Below, piece after piece: positions 1-9,867 of a stretch of DNA of 22,500 nt. The notes below the pieces were generated by a model that saw only the letters and a list, made by a program, of their open reading frames with translations, did not search any database and had not been told where the DNA came from. This stretch comes from Prorocentrum cordatum. Its lineage: Eukaryota > Sar > Dinophyceae > Prorocentrales > Prorocentraceae. The DNA is taken from positions 235,960 through 258,459 of the forward strand of contig CAUYUJ010016355.1 in assembly GCA_963575745.1 (NCBI GenBank). The letters are read 5' to 3'. Position 1 is the first letter of the stretch; the number at the start of each line of letters is the position of its first letter. The position numbers and the translations under genes are program-made.

Positions 1-32
1 GGAACCCTACAAACATCGCGCATCTCCTCGCG

Positions 33-262
33 ATGGCGGCAACGTTGACGCCACCGCCGCCACCGACGATGACGCGACGTTCGACGACGGCGGTCGGCGG
101 TCTGTCGGCGGTCGGCGGTCGGCGACGACGTTCGACGACGGCGGTCGGCGGTCTGTCGGCGGTCGGCGGTCGGCGACGACGTCGGCGACGGCGGTCGGCG
201 GTCTGTCGGCGGTCTGTCGGCGGTCGGCGGTCTGTCGGCGGTCGGCGGTCGGCAATCGGACG
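33..262. repeat. GC-rich minisatellite, 51-bp unit
   Basis: Tandem GC-rich repeat built from GGCGGTCGGCGGTCTGTCGG-type blocks. The block beginning TTCGACGACGG at 80 recurs at 131, and a degenerate third copy starts near 182, so the period is 51 bp. Because 51 is a multiple of three, long open frames run through it on both strands, giving Arg/Pro-rich or Gly/Val/Arg-rich peptides. I regard those as by-products of the repeat. Confidence 0.8.
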
Positions 263-480
263 ACGAACGACGACGGCGACGGCGGCGACGACGACGACCG
301 ACGACTCGACGACCGATGGCGGCCGCACGCGCGCCCTTCCCTTCGAGCGGACGCGGCGTAGCGGCGTAGCGCCGGGCGCCGCGGTCGTCGCGGCCGAGGG
401 CGAGGCGCCTCCACCGCGGGGCAGGGGGTGGAGGGGGGCGGGGCCCTGAGGGAAGCAGCAACAATGCGGCAGGACGCAGG

Positions 481-620
481 ACCTGGAGGAGGAGGGAGGA
501 GGAGGAGGAGGAGGAGGAGGAGGAGGAGGAGACAAGGACAGGTAGGAGGAGGAGGAGGAGGAGGAGGAGGAGGGGAAGGAGGAAGAAAAGGAGGAGAAGG
601 ACCAGGAGGAGGAGGATATC
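481..620. repeat. AGG-rich purine tract (+ strand)
   Basis: Nearly pure (AGG)n with short interruptions (ACAAGGACAGGT near 531). It is followed after about 20 bp by a CCT-rich tract on the same strand, so the two can pair as an imperfect inverted repeat. Confidence 0.9.
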
Positions 621-639
621 AGCTTACAGACTCTCCATA

Positions 640-812
640 TCTTCCTCTGCCGCCGCCTCCGCCTCCGCCACCGCTTCCTCATTTCCTGTATTCCTCCTCC
701 TCCTCATCCCTCTCCTCCCTCCTCCCTCCTCCTCTCCTCCTTTCTCCTCCTCCTCCTCCTCCCTCCTCCTCTCCTCCTCCTCCTCCTCCTCCTCCTCGTT
801 CCTCCTCCTGAT
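640..812. repeat. CCT-rich pyrimidine tract (+ strand)
   Basis: Imperfect (CCT)n with CCG and CTT interruptions. It is the inverted partner of the AGG tract just to the left. Confidence 0.9.
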
Positions 813-1128
813 AGGGACGCGGCGGGTGGACCAATGCCGATATTTTCACGTGCCACCGTGCGCCGTATGGGACAATCCCAGCCCCAGAATTCGCTGACGC
901 TGGCAATGAGATGGGGCCTTCTTTATGTAAGGATGTGCGGGTCCTGAGGTGCTAAAGATTGACCTGAACGAGAGCTGAACTCACCGAAATCTGGGAGTAG
1001 GTGGATAGGCCCCATCAGATCACCACGCAGCTCGCCAAGCTCACCCGCATCGAGCTAGACACGCAACCGTGCCTCACCACGAATTGCGAAACTAGAAGAG
1101 CGGAGCAGTCGTTCACAACCACTTGCTG
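813..1128. other. Unique-sequence island, no gene assigned
   Basis: Non-repetitive stretch between two pairs of purine/pyrimidine tracts. From about 1001 to 1128 both strands have short open frames with GC-rich third positions: the plus strand reads DRPHQITTQLAKLTRIELD, and the minus strand has an open frame ending in a stop near 1020. Either could be an isolated exon, but neither has a convincing start, splice pair or partner exon here. I cannot choose between them. Confidence 0.3.
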
Positions 1129-1190
1129 TCCTCCTCCTCCTCCTCCTCCTCCTCCTCCTCCTCCTCATTCTCATCCTCCTCCTCCCACGG
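1129..1190. repeat. CCT tract (+ strand)
   Basis: About 12 CCT copies followed by a short CATCCTCC extension. It forms an inverted pair with the AGG tract starting about 100 bp to the right. Confidence 0.9.
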
Positions 1191-1287
1191 CGCGCATGAC
1201 TACTTCGTGCTATATGAACGGCGCAGACAGCACTCAACAAGAGAGGCTAATTCTAATACTGGCCGCTAGCCTCTCGCACACCAACCA

Positions 1288-1425
1288 GGGAGGAGGAGAA
1301 GGAGGCCGGGGAGGAGGAGGAGGAGGGGGTAGGAGGAGGAGGAGGAGGAGGAGGAGGAGGAGGAGGAGGAGGAGGAGGAGGAGGAGGAGAATAGGGGAAT
1401 GTGGTGAGGGGGGGAAGGAGGAGGG
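1288..1425. repeat. AGG tract (+ strand)
   Basis: (AGG)n with the longest clean run near 1331-1389, then a degenerate G-rich tail. It lies just beyond the 3' end of the minus-strand gene that stops at 1463. Confidence 0.9.
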
Positions 1426-1462
1426 GATGCTGAGCAGCGCGTGCCGCGCGTTGGCCTGCTTG

Positions 1463-4400
1463 CTACTTAAGCAAGTGCTTGGCCCCAGCGGCGATCGCGG
1501 CATCGGCACAGTTGGCGGCGCTGGCACTGGCGCCGCCGCCACTGCTACTGCTGCCGCTGCCACTGCCAGCGGTACGCTGGGCATTTGGAGCGGCATTCTC
1601 CAGGGCTTCGATCTCTTGAAGGCGCGCCTTGACCGCCATCGCCGTCGGGGCCGCATCAGCAACTGCCGCGGCATCATCGACGGCGTTCCCACGCCGTTTC
1701 TTGGGGACGAGATACTTCACAGCCGTGGGCTCAGTGATCTCCATCTTCAGGACGAGCACAGGGATGGTCAGCTTGATGTCCAGCACGCGGGCGGGCTGCC
1801 GCTGATCGGCTGAGATTTCAACCCCGTCGCTGAGGTCGACGATCGATGTCCCACGGATCTCAGTGATGCTGTTGAGATCGATCGACATCGTGACCTCGCG
1901 AGTCTCCTGCGAAAGCTGCGCATCGGTTGTCCTAGTAGTGGATCCCACTAGCCACGCTGGGCAAGGACATTCACCAGTCAGCTGTGAGTGCGAGCCAGGC
2001 ACAATGAACAGGTCCACACCCCATACACTAGTCACCTGAGATAGATCGGGCTCGACGTCTCGTCGTCGTCGTGTGACGGTGCCAGAGTACGTATCATCGG
2101 TGGAGGGCAGTGGAGGGCTGGGCGGCTAGGCACGAAGCGCATCGTCGTCCTCCCGCCGCCGCTGCCTCCTCATCATCCGCCTCGTTCTCCTCATCCTCTG
2201 TTGATCCTCCTCCTCCCGCCTCCTCCTCCTCCATCATCTTCCTCCTCCTTGCCTCGTCCTTCTCCCTCATCGTCCCTCCTCCTGGCGTGACCTTGAAGTG
2301 TTTGGACGTGGCCTTCGGGGGAATCGAAGTCACCTGGCCTGCGAAGCCCAACTCCATCTCTTCGGCCCCGGGGAGCACGTACAAGCGGTGGGGCTTCTCC
2401 GAAACGTCTGTGGCGATGAGCTCCTTGCAAGAGGTCCCGCAGGTCTCCCAGATCTTGGCCTCCACCAGGGTCTGTATGCGGATGAACGACACCGCGTTCC
2501 CACCTTGGAGGTCCCAGATGTCGTCGAAGCGCATCAGCTTCAGCTTGGCGATGTCAGCCTTATTACGCTCATCCGCCAGAACTAACTGGTTGGCCGCCGC
2601 AGCCGCTGCAGCTACGGGATCCTGCGAGGTCGCGGCAGCTGGAGTTGGAGCTTCAGCAGGAGCAGCGTTATCAGCGCTCCCGTCCTCGCCATCGCCATCA
2701 CCACCAGGTCGCAAGCTAGCGAGCATCTCGCAAAGCTCCTTGATCGGCTTCGTGGCCCCCATTCCAGCGGTCGCCCCAGTGTAGCCGCTCAAGGCAACGA
2801 TGCACTTCTCCCACATGGTGGCCCATTGCTCCAGCGAGTCACGGCACGCGACGTCTACTAGCACGAGCTCTTCCTCCACCCTCTGGTTGCGAAAGAGCTG
2901 CGTTACAATTTCCATACTCACTCTCGTCAGCGGCTCAAACACTGTCAGCGTAATCACCGCAGTACCCGCAGCAGTCGAGCACAAGTTGATCAGAAGATTG
3001 ATGACGTACTTGGCGCGGGCGCCCATCAATGCCTCGACAATTTCGGGCGCGGCGAACACATCGAGCACGCAAGCAGGAAGCGAGCCACTTGCCGACACCC
3101 AGTCGCATACTAACCCCAAGAAGTGCATCCATTCGAAATGGAATAGCTGGTTCACGCAGTTGATGATGACCGTCAGGGCACTGTTGAGGCCGATAGTGGA
3201 GTCATCCCCCGCCTTCTGCTTGAGGGCTTCGAAGGTGGCAGCCTGCAAGGCAATGTAATCCTGGTTCATAGCTAATGGAGTCGACGCACCGTAACCTGTG
3301 AAGAAATCAACCATGCCTGCGGAAGCGCCGGGGTCCGACAAGAACTCTGTGATTTTCTCCTCCGTCGCCGTCGCGTTCTCATCGACCGTCGAGGAGACCA
3401 ATACTCTGCGCAGGATTTCGTCGGCGGGGTCGCCCGCGGTCACTGCAGGCGCGCCCGATGAGGACCCGGAGAGCTCGATGTGCACAACGTGCGATTGAAT
3501 GATCATGTCACGGAGCACCTTCCTGAGCTTCGACCAGGCGTCGTAGGTGCGGCTGTTCACGGTGACTCTGCCAGCGAAACAGAAGTGGAGCCCGATGCCA
3601 ATCACCTTGCACGCAATCGTGTGCCGCACGGCTGCGGGCACGGCAGAGAACGTCCCGTCATGCCTCGCAACGTCGAAGCCGTATTTGATGCACGCCATCA
3701 AATCATCTATCCAACGGGCTTTCCTCGTCTGCCCCTTGTTGTCAGTAACGTCGAGACGGAGAACTTCAGCGGCGGGGGGCGGCGGGTTTGGATCGGGCCC
3801 CCTCCTCGGCTTCTTCGACTTCCGATCGAGCTGGAGAACTTTCCCAGTGGTATCCTTGTAGACCTTACTGTCTGTCATGGCCACCATGATCCGCCGCATC
3901 AAATCGGTCTTCGACTTCTCGGATTTGCAGAAGAACCAGGGCTGGTTCTTGGCATTCCTGATCCCCCCCGTTTCCAGCAAGGGGACACAGAATTTGAAGC
4001 CCTCCATCATGAGCGCGCCCATAAGCGATTCGACGTCGTCATTCAACAACGTGAACGAGTCGTACGTTGACAGCGACGTCGTAAGCAGCACAGCCCACGA
4101 ATGCAGCATCGGCACGATGATGTCAGTACTCAAGGTCGGCTCCAACCAGTCGAGGTGCTCGTCGCAGAGGGTCATGAACGGGTCCTGACTGAAAACAAAA
4201 ACTCATCTACCCTCTATCTTCTTATCTCCTCATCCTCGTCCTCCTCCACCTGCGCCTCCTCATCCCCTCCGCCGCTGCCCTATCCTCATCTTGGAATCCC
4301 CGCCCTTCCTCGACAGGAGGGGGGCGAGTGAGGAGGGCCCATGCCGGGGAGCGACGGGGGGAGGAGGAGATAGGGAGGATGAGGAGGAGGAGATAGGGAG

Positions 4401-5745
4401 GAGGAGGAGGAGGAGGAGGAGGAGAGGAGAGAGGACGAGAGGAGGAAGCAAGGAGACGAAGTGAGGAGGAGGATGAGGAGGATAAGCAGAGGGGAAGGAA
4501 GAGGAGGAGTCGGAGAGGAGGAAGGAGGAGGACGGAGGACGACAGGAGGGGAAGGGTCGGCTGTCCATCACATTCTGCTTCGTCATGTGGTGGACCAGCG
4601 CCTTCGTGATGTCGTAGAACCGCCATGATGAAAGCTTCCCATCGTAATTGTTTTTGATGAAGTCCCAATAGAGCTGCTCATATGATTTCGTCTTGCTGTC
4701 GTCGCCCTCACTCTTCTTCCCAGCTCCCATCCTCGCGGTGATGCCCATCTTCTTTTTGTATGCTGCCCAAGCGCTCTCCATTTCGTCGATCTCTCTCAAG
4801 AGCTCAAGGAATGAATACGTTGCTCCGTCATGAAAAAGGTTATGATAATCTCTCAACCATTTCAGGCAGTTGATTGGGATCTTCCAACCCAGCAGAATAC
4901 AGTCAGGCAGGCCTCTCTGATATGCGTCTGCGATGAACGCGTTGTTGAACGTGCCTGGGGGGCCGTCAGAGTTCCTCGTGATCATGCACTGCTCGACTGC
5001 GTCGTAAAACGCTCTGCAGCGGGTGCCCCATGTGATGGCGTAGAGGGGGAACGAGTCGTTCTCGCTGTACACCAACCATGGCTCGCCTCCGACCCCTCTG
5101 TTGACGCCCTTATCCATGAAGCTTATCATGTACTTGCGCTGGATTGCCTGGGGGGGCCCCCAACCAACATGAGTTCCATTCTTGTCTTGCACGTCGCCGC
5201 GCTCCGACCCGCCCTGTAACGCTGCAACCCAGTGGCGCAGCGCAAAGGAATGGTCGGTGCGGGGCGACGCGCTTGTCAACATTGGGAGTCATGAGTAGAG
5301 GGGGCGCCTGGTGGCGCCGCGCATTGAGCGGGTGAGTCACAATGGTTGGCTGCCACTTGCCCGACGAGTCCCTGTAGAACCAGGGCACTGTTCTTTTCCC
5401 AGCGCCGTCGCAGAAGCACCGCATCATGCCCTGGAGGCGCATCGAGCCGCACAGCTTGCCCAGCCGCTCTTCCAGGGAGAGCGACTCGTCGTAGAGCACT
5501 TGCATTGCCTGCTCGGCTGGCGTCAAAGCGGAGGTGGCGCCAGGCGCGGCAACGGCATGAGGGAGATCCGAATGTTGGCCAGCAGGTTGAGCGGGCTGAC
5601 CGCCGGCGGTCTCGGTGTTCGGAAGTACCTGCTTGCTCTGAGGGGGCTGCGCGCCTGGCGGCGGAGCGGGCGCGGCAGGGCATGCACCACCATCGCTCGG
5701 CTTCCAGACGGGTGCGTATGCCGCGGACGCAGGCGCCATCGGCAT
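1463..5745 (-). CDS. Uncharacterised protein, predicted 1184 aa, four exons
   Basis: I do not recognise this protein. The proposed exons are 5745-5357, 5271-4572, 4184-2292 and 2035-1463, joined by GT-AG introns whose phases agree (2, 0, 0); the total of 3555 nt is divisible by three. The start is the ATG of MPMAPASAAYAP; an acceptor-like GAGCAG lies just upstream, so a further 5' exon is possible. An Ala/Pro/Gln-rich N-terminus precedes a compact region (VPWFYRDSSG; TDHSFALRHWVAALQ). The 631-residue third exon is mixed alpha/beta-like, with an Ala-rich linker. The last exon ends in a Ser/Gly/Ala-rich tail and KHLLK before TAG. I see no signal peptide, membrane segment or catalytic signature. 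The apparent frame change near 5280 is explained by the 85-bp intron; the alternative is a true frameshift. The long, codon-like open frames make a gene likely. Confidence 0.65.
2036..2291 (-). other. Intron 3 of the 1463-5745 gene (256 bp, AGG-rich on sense strand)
   Basis: Donor AAG|GTCACG and acceptor CTATCTCAG|GTGACT, phase 0. The joined protein reads KHFK-VTSVWGVDL. The middle (about 2150-2285) is CCT-rich on the + strand, so it is polypurine in the transcript, and it happens to stay open in the upstream frame. Confidence 0.6.
4185..4571 (-). other. Intron 2 of the 1463-5745 gene (387 bp, CCT-rich on sense strand)
   Basis: Donor CAGAAT|GTGATG and acceptor TTTTCAGTCAG|GACCCG, phase 0, giving HHMTKQN-DPFMTLCDEH. 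About 4330-4555 is AGG-rich on the + strand (polypyrimidine in the transcript), while about 4215-4262 is CCT-rich, so the intron can fold on itself. Confidence 0.6.
5272..5356 (-). other. Intron 1 of the 1463-5745 gene (85 bp)
   Basis: Donor GGCAA|GTGGCAG and acceptor GTTGACAAG|CGCGTC, phase 2. Removing it joins the Ala/Pro-rich N-terminal frame to the TDHSFALRHW frame, which differ by one. There is no strong pyrimidine tract, so this is the weakest junction of this gene. Confidence 0.4.
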
Positions 5746-6357
5746 GCTGCTCAGCGTAGAGGCGCAGAGAGCAAGCTTAGCTGGAGAAGTCGGGGTGCGT
5801 TCGTCTTGATATGACGCGAATGGCTGCGACAATGCGACAGAGAAGGGAGAGGCCAGAGGACGGTTGGAGATGGCGGAGTGGAGGAGGGTGAGGGAATGGA
5901 AGTGGATGAGAAGGGTGACAGCGTGAGGTGGGATGGTGAGGGAGGGAGATGGAGTGCGTAGCGGCTCGACGGGACAAGCGTCGTAGTGAAGGAACGGAAT
6001 GGGGTCGGGGTAAGTAAGAGGATGGGCAGGAGGGGAGGGTGACGTGTGAGAGATAAGACGCGATGATCTCTGCCCTCTCACCGCTGCCGCCAGGCCAGCA
6101 ATGTTGAGTCGAGGGCAAGCTGGTCAAGCTGGGCGCCCCCGCAATGCAGCAGCCAGGAGCCAGACCCAACCCAACGGGAAGAGGCAGGCGTCGTCGGGGA
6201 GCGCCGTGTCTGACACACAGCGCACACAACAAAGTAACGTTCACAAGCATAAGCAATGCGCAATGCAATGTTGTCATGGTGCTGTGATCATCGTTCCTCG
6301 TGCCCTTGAGTTGCTTCCCCCTCTCTTCCCTGCCAATCCTACGCTCAGCCAACTCCC
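5746..6357. other. Intergenic region between two co-directional genes
   Basis: About 610 bp between the TAA of the methyltransferase-like gene and the first ATG of the next gene, both on minus. The transcript-sense strand is pyrimidine-rich near 5860-6060, which could be a 5' leader or promoter. I see no TATA box or conserved element. Two short minus-strand frames here have the character of chance open frames. Confidence 0.5.
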
Positions 6358-9183
6358 TTATGCAAAGCGCCTGCTAGCACGAGCGAACCGTCGCAGCGCA
6401 CACACGCTTGATTCCGACGGCGTGAGATTCACACACGCAAGGATGTACATGAGGGTGCCACCTACAACTGCAACGTGCATAGTGTTGCCAGCCTGTGCGA
6501 TGACTGCAGCTCTGCCCCGCCTGGGCCGATCATCGTCAAACGAGCACAGGTTGCCATCGCGAGCTACGCACGCGCACTTCCACACAGGAAAACCTTGCGT
6601 GTATAATAATTCACCTGGCGTGAACCAGCGACCCGGCTGGCCGCATGCCCATATGATTCCTGAATTACGGATCAATGTATGTAACGATCCATCGGGCCGA
6701 CTCAGCATCTGTCGGTCCACAAGTGGGTTCTGGTTGAGCTGATATGCGCGGCCAGGCCAGTTACGTTCATAGTAATCAAGCCATTCGAGCTCAACGGTGG
6801 TCAGCGCCTCCCTGAAGTCGACATTCTCAGGCTCGTCAGTTGAAACGGATGGGAGAGCCGACGCAGCCCGCCTCGCCAGGACGTATTTCCTGGACAGGCC
6901 CCATTCGAGTTCAGCCTGAAGCCCTGGCACGCATGAGACAGCAAACGATCTGTAAGAGAGCTTGCATGGTCTGTACAACCTCTGCATGAAGCGCACCAGA
7001 CTTTCAGACGGCGCAATGGTCTTAGTCTTGTGCAGCAGCAGAATGTATCTGCGGACCCTGCGGGTTGGAAATCCGAAGTCGAAGGAGTCAACCACTGCAT
7101 CATGAAATACGAAGTAGAGGTCTCCTAAGTGGTCAACCAGGATCGAAAACAAGAATTCCTCCACATTCTCTTGGACTACGATTGGTTCCTGGAGAAGACG
7201 GCGAAGTGCACACCATGCCAGGATATACACAATATTAACACCTGATTCGCCTTTTTGGTCCCCGATCACAGCAAAGTCTGTACACGACGTGCCAGCAACG
7301 TGGCAGTCGGCCGTCGTGAGGCAGCAAACCTTGCGGTGCGTGGAACACCACCCAGACCGACGCACAGATTTTCCACTCAAGATTGCAGGGGTGAGAAACT
7401 GCATGATCATCGACGGCGCTGTGTTCTTCTTGGCAAGCGCGACCACGGAACTGAGGGCAGGGACGTAGAAGGATGCGATGTCTCCGAAATGGCAAGCATC
7501 GCTTCGCAACCCTAGTGGGTGATGTTGTAACTCAGCAAGACTGGTAGGCAACCACTCGATTGCATGCAGCAAGCGGGGGCTCGAAAAAGAATCAGCAGCT
7601 GCCCCGCACCGACGACCGAGGGCAGCATGCAATTGGCATAGGGCTGTCTCGGGCGCACCAATCCCACTGAAGCTGGTGGAGAGAGTGAACACAGAGAGTT
7701 TCTCCACCAGCTTGTCCAGCGAAATCCTAGGAATGAAACAACAGCCACTGCCGATGTCGCCGCCGCCGTCGTCAATCTGGGGGATTCGTATCCGACGTCG
7801 ACGTCGCCCCCCCCAACGCTAAAGAAGTTAGCTAGACAGGTCCAGCCGTGGCGACGAACATATAGGCACATCCAGCCTTGGCGACGATGCATCGTATACC
7901 AACATCTCGTATACCAACTTCTCCACTCGAGGACGAGCGGCGAGTGAAAGGCGACGACGGCGGCGACGGTGACGGCGGCGACGACGGCACCGACTGCGAC
8001 GAAACGACAACTCGGCTCGACGACCCGGCGATGGCGACGATGCGACAACGACATTGACGGCATGCGGTCCCTGTATCCAGCGCTGCGTCCAGCCAGTCGT
8101 CCGGCCAGGACGCGGCGTGGCACCGGTTATGTACGGCGCGGTCATCACCGCGAGGTTCGCCAGCTTGGCATTGCTCTTGCACGCGATGACGAAGAGCGTC
8201 GATGGGGATGTCAGGGTCAGGGGCAGTGTCGAGGGAAGACGACGGCGGATCGGCACGGATTGTAGCGACATCCACAGGATGACTTGGCTGGTGCGCTTCA
8301 ACGGTGGGTTCGGGCGTGGGTGATGGTGTAGACTTTGTCAGTGTTGGCGGATTGTGAGGCAAGACTGTGAGCGCTCCAGAATCAGGTCCCATGAAAGCAC
8401 CGTGTATGTAGGATGTAGTAACCGTACGATATCGTGAGATCGACGAACGTGGCAGCACAACATATTTAGGTGTTTCCCATTGCTGCACTTCCCGCACATT
8501 CTCGAACTCAAACATGTGCAGTGGCCCAGCGTCTTCGGCTAGCATTGGCGCAGTGTGTGCCTCATCCAGTAGGTGCCAATGGTAGAAGTCAGCAACGTTC
8601 GCCTCAGTGATAGATCGCACAAGCCCAGTGAACACCGCGCGCGCCCTCAAGACCGCAGCGACGTAACCAGCGTGTGCTTGCGCATGCTCACACACGGTGT
8701 ATATGGAAATGATCTCACCCGCGATCACACTGGCACTAGGCAGCCCACCCCAAGGACGTATGAGCCAAATATCATCGACCATCTCTGTCTTGCACCGCTC
8801 AATCCAGTGCGTGGTGTAGGACTCGGGGAACAGCATGCTATGGAATCTGACATGTTCGGGACAGTAGCTCGCCCGTGGCGAATCAAAGCCTGAGTCGATG
8901 TGTGCACGCTCATCCAGGATGCCCGGAAATGCCAGGTGACGAGGTAATGGCAGCCCGTGCTGATCAGGAGGCGGCGGCGTCGGTCGCCTCAGTAAACGGC
9001 GTTTACTTGGTCGCGCAAAAGAACTAGTGGGTGGTGGTGGTGATCCAGCATCGCGTGGCAATATCCCTTGAGGCATATGTAAAACGCGCGCACCGACGTG
9101 GATGTCTCGAGCCAACAGGCAAGCTTAGGCGGAACGTTCACGAAATGCGTGAGCAGTGTGCCATCTGGACCACAGGAGTGCAT
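6358..9183 (-). CDS. DNA (cytosine-5) methyltransferase-like protein, predicted 788 aa, four exons
   Basis: Predicted nuclear enzyme of the C5-cytosine methyltransferase family, which moves a methyl group from S-adenosylmethionine to cytosine. Exons: 9183-9007, 8959-8276, 8175-8039, 7726-6358; total 2367 nt, all phases agree. The last exon shows the family motifs in order: motif I FSGIG (352-356), motif II acidic residue in AIEWLP (E390), motif IV GTSC with the catalytic Cys at 481, motif VI ENV (519-521), motif VIII-like RRVRR (555-559), motif IX WFTPGELLYTQGFP (700-713) and motif X AGNTMHVAVVGG (745-756). Motif IV has Ser where most family members have Pro before Cys. The N-terminal 330 residues match no domain I know; a Pro/Thr-rich linker precedes the third exon. 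Target specificity and activity cannot be read from sequence. A retroelement-borne or degenerate copy is possible, though no reverse transcriptase frame is nearby. Confidence 0.75.
7727..8038 (-). other. Intron 3 of the methyltransferase-like gene (312 bp)
   Basis: Donor GCATC|GTCGCC and acceptor TTTCATTCCTAG|GATTTC, phase 2, giving NVVVAS-ISLDKLVEKL directly before motif I. It is CGT/GAC-rich and holds two short tandem duplications: GTTGGTATACGA twice and TCGTCGCCA.GGCTGGA twice (sense strand, about 7845-7925). Confidence 0.55.
8176..8275 (-). other. Intron 2 of the methyltransferase-like gene (100 bp)
   Basis: Donor CATCCT|GTGGAT and acceptor GCGTGCAAG|AGCAAT, phase 0, with a pyrimidine-rich middle. 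Beyond this point the frame with GC-rich third positions (SNAKLANLAVMTAP) differs from the upstream frame, which motivates the intron. A donor 6 nt further in (GAT|GTCGCT) would also work. Confidence 0.4.
8960..9006 (-). other. Intron 1 of the methyltransferase-like gene (47 bp)
   Basis: Donor CGACCAA|GTAAAC and acceptor CCTCCTGATCAG|CACGGG, phase 0, joining VLLRDQ to HGLPLPRHLAF. The intron begins with an inverted repeat, GTAAAC-GCC-GTTTAC. Confidence 0.55.
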
Positions 9184-9867
9184 AGGTGAGGCGAGTCGTG
9201 AATAAGGAACCCAAGGTCTCCCGCGACTGACAGGGAAAGGCGGTAGTCACTACCTGATCAACAAGGACCTAGCGTGAGTCTGACAATAGGTGACAGTGGC
9301 CCTCGACATGTGATTGAGGCCCCAAAAGCACGCTGGGAGAGAGAAACCGTTTCCGCAAATTGATGCGTTGGATGGTTGGCCATACCTTCAGGATTCCAAG
9401 GACCACCCTCACTGGGTATGTTTAGATCGTGTTAGGCCCGCCAACTCTGGTTTATCATCTTTGCCATATTCATCATCATCCTTCTCCTCATGCAGCCTGC
9501 GTTCACAGCTGAGAAGTTGTTAGGGTGACTTACAGCACGTCCTGCTTTCTGCGTTTAGCAGCATGCTATGTTTGCACGTTATGTTTAGAAGTCGATAGGG
9601 TTACGTGTATAATGTTCTGTGTGTTCTTTTTTTGTGAAACATTGCACGCCGCGCGACGTACGGACACACATTCTTACACATGTGTAGAGATGTCGCGCAC
9701 CGATAACTTATGATACGTCATCATCACAAAGGTCCTGTGAACATGAATGTAGAGGATCTCATGTCGCTAGGCTCGCTGTGGGGCAATCAGCTGGCCAGTC
9801 GAATGAGGAAGAGAACGGCTTTCAAGTGCAACCGGTGCTCGGGTAAAAAAATGAATGTAGATTATCA
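9184..9867. other. No gene seen
   Basis: Mixed-composition sequence upstream of the methyltransferase-like gene, less GC-rich than its surroundings at 9440-9710. Small open frames on plus (69, 62 and 64 codons) lack supporting features. It probably holds the promoter and 5' leader of the minus-strand gene starting at 9183, but I cannot point to an element. Confidence 0.4.

Noticed and set aside
7-449. Arg/Pro-rich or Arg/Gly-rich proteins on both strands
   Set aside because: They follow the 51-bp minisatellite, whose length is a multiple of three; low complexity throughout.
837-860. Shared regulatory element: TTCACGTGCC matches the GGCACGTGAA box in the A-type satellite units
   Set aside because: A 10-base match centred on CACGTG is easily due to chance in 22.5 kb; no other similarity flanks it.
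1001-1813. 270-codon plus-strand gene
   Set aside because: It runs through CCT and AGG tracts and then antisense to the last exon of the minus-strand gene; only about 40 codons near 1001-1128 look coding.
2110-4188. Several plus-strand genes opposite the long exon at 4184-2292
   Set aside because: They mirror the long minus-strand frame and have poorer, less consistent composition.
5110-5360. Pseudogene frameshift in the 1463-5745 gene
   Set aside because: An 85-bp GT-AG intron with matching phase explains the change of frame, and similar small introns fit elsewhere in the window. A frameshift is not formally excluded.
5311-5814. Plus-strand 167-codon Arg-rich protein
   Set aside because: It lies antisense to the first exon of the minus-strand gene, and its Arg/Gly-rich composition is typical of the reverse of a GC-rich coding exon.
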